From: Planctomycetota bacterium
GTDB lineage: Bacteria > Planctomycetota > SZUA-567
Assembly (NCBI GenBank): GCA_031270145.1
Contig: JAISYD010000002.1
Location: forward strand, 1 to 6,278
Direction of reading: 5' to 3'
DNA: 6,278 bases
The notes beneath the pieces were generated by a model. That model ran no database searches and was not told the origin of the DNA. It was given only the letters and a program-made list of their open reading frames with translations. Shown here one piece after another: positions 5,659 to 6,278 of this stretch (position 1 is its first letter; every line of letters starts with the position of its first letter). Position numbers and translations under genes: made by a program.

Positions 5659-6278
5659 CTATTTCACCAGATAGCCGCCGTCGACCGGTATTATGGCGCC
5701 GCCCAAATAATCGCTGGCCCTGGAGGCCAGGAACACCACCGTTCCCTTCAGGTCGTCCGGGCTTCCCCAGCGGCCGGCCGGGATGCGGTCCAGTATCTGT
5801 TTGCCGCGGATTGGGTCCTTGACCAAGGCGTCGCACATGTCGGTATGCATATAGCCGGGGGCGATGGCGTTGACGTTCACGCCCCGCCCCAGCCAATCGT
5901 TCGACAGCTCGCGGGTGAGCTGGGCGACGCCGGCCTTGGAGGCGGTGTAGGCGGGGACGGTCTGGCCGCCGAAATGCATCACCATCGACGCGACATTGAT
6001 GATTTTCCCGCGGCCCTTCCGCAGCATGATCCGCCCGGCGAGCTGGCAGTGGATGAAAACGGCGTCCAGATTGATCGCCAGCACCTCGTCCCACTCCTCC
6101 ACCGGGAAATCCTCGGCCAAATGCCGGCGCTGGATCCCGGCCGCCGGGATCAGGATGTCCACATCCCCGCCCAACGCCTCCAGGCATTGCTCGAACGAGG
6201 CGCGGACCTCCCGCCGCTCCCGCAGATCGGCTTTCACGGCGTGGCTTTTCCAACCCTTGGCGGCGAAATCCCGCTCGG
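5659..6278 (-). CDS. KduD-like short-chain dehydrogenase/reductase, 5' end outside window
   Basis: The last 205 residues of a classical SDR oxidoreductase, which uses NAD(P)H on a small carbonyl or hydroxyl substrate in the cytoplasm. The frame is open to the right edge. The codon at 6237 is GTG, in the middle of a conserved strand (HAVKADLRER), so it is an internal valine. About 50 residues with the TGxxxGxG nucleotide loop are missing. Visible are DILIPAAG (40-47, normally NNAG), N69, S97 in NVASM, Y110 and K114 in YTASK, then NVNAIAPGYMHTDM (134-147) and ILDRIPAGRWGSPDDL (161-176). This tail closely resembles E. coli KduD (2-dehydro-3-deoxy-D-gluconate 5-dehydrogenase) and gluconate 5-dehydrogenases. 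The short gap to dctP suggests it is upstream in the same operon and acts on the imported acid. The SDR family is certain; the exact substrate is not. Confidence 0.92.
   Translation of the reverse strand, partial: ERDFAAKGWKSHAVKADLRERREVRASFEQCLEALGGDVDILIPAAGIQRRHLAEDFPVEEWDEVLAINLDAVFIHCQLAGRIMLRKGRGKIINVASMVMHFGGQTVPAYTASKAGVAQLTRELSNDWLGRGVNVNAIAPGYMHTDMCDALVKDPIRGKQILDRIPAGRWGSPDDLKGTVVFLASRASDYLGGAIIPVDGGYLVK

Noticed and set aside
6235..6237. GTG as the start codon of a short, complete dehydrogenase
   Set aside because: The frame continues to the window edge with family-like residues, and the conserved nucleotide-binding N-terminus must lie further upstream.

Overview
The window comes from a GC-rich bacterial chromosome in which third codon positions are mostly G or C. 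A TRAP transporter with a signal-peptide-bearing solute receptor implies a Gram-negative cell envelope. The mix of a DUF5610 protein, a long plant/protist-type phosphofructokinase and a DctPQM transporter would fit a proteobacterium in the broad sense, perhaps a deltaproteobacterial (Desulfobacterota) type. That placement is a guess; no phylogenetic marker here settles it. Coding density is high and no intergenic gap exceeds about 140 bases.

Layout from left to right. The 3' part of a DUF5610-family protein gene runs rightward (1-995, open at the left edge). Everything else is on the minus strand. Reading leftward from the right edge, these are the 3' part of a KduD-like short-chain dehydrogenase/reductase (6278-5659), the TRAP periplasmic receptor DctP (5567-4578), the small membrane subunit DctQ (4446-3934), the large membrane subunit DctM (3937-2657), a plant/protist-type 6-phosphofructokinase (2522-1194) and a tRNA-Pro(UGG) with encoded CCA (1134-1057). 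The tRNA and the DUF5610 gene converge.

The dehydrogenase and the three TRAP genes are closely spaced, and dctQ/dctM overlap by ATGA, so they look like one operon. Its likely job is sodium- or proton-driven uptake of a sugar acid or other organic acid followed by cytoplasmic oxidoreduction. The KduD resemblance points to a uronate or ketodeoxy-sugar-acid route, but the substrate cannot be read from the sequence. A long hairpin follows dctM. Beyond it, phosphofructokinase has its own plausible sigma70-type promoter and a clear Shine-Dalgarno, so it is probably a separate transcription unit. A second strong hairpin lies between its stop codon and the tRNA.

I found no CRISPR array, insertion sequence, integrase, toxin-antitoxin pair or recognisable defence system. 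The most interesting items are the mixed phosphofructokinase active-site signature (GGDGT with PKTIDND), the nested palindromic hairpin between dctM and the kinase gene, the structured and repeated dctP-dctQ spacer, and the altered NNAG motif in the dehydrogenase.
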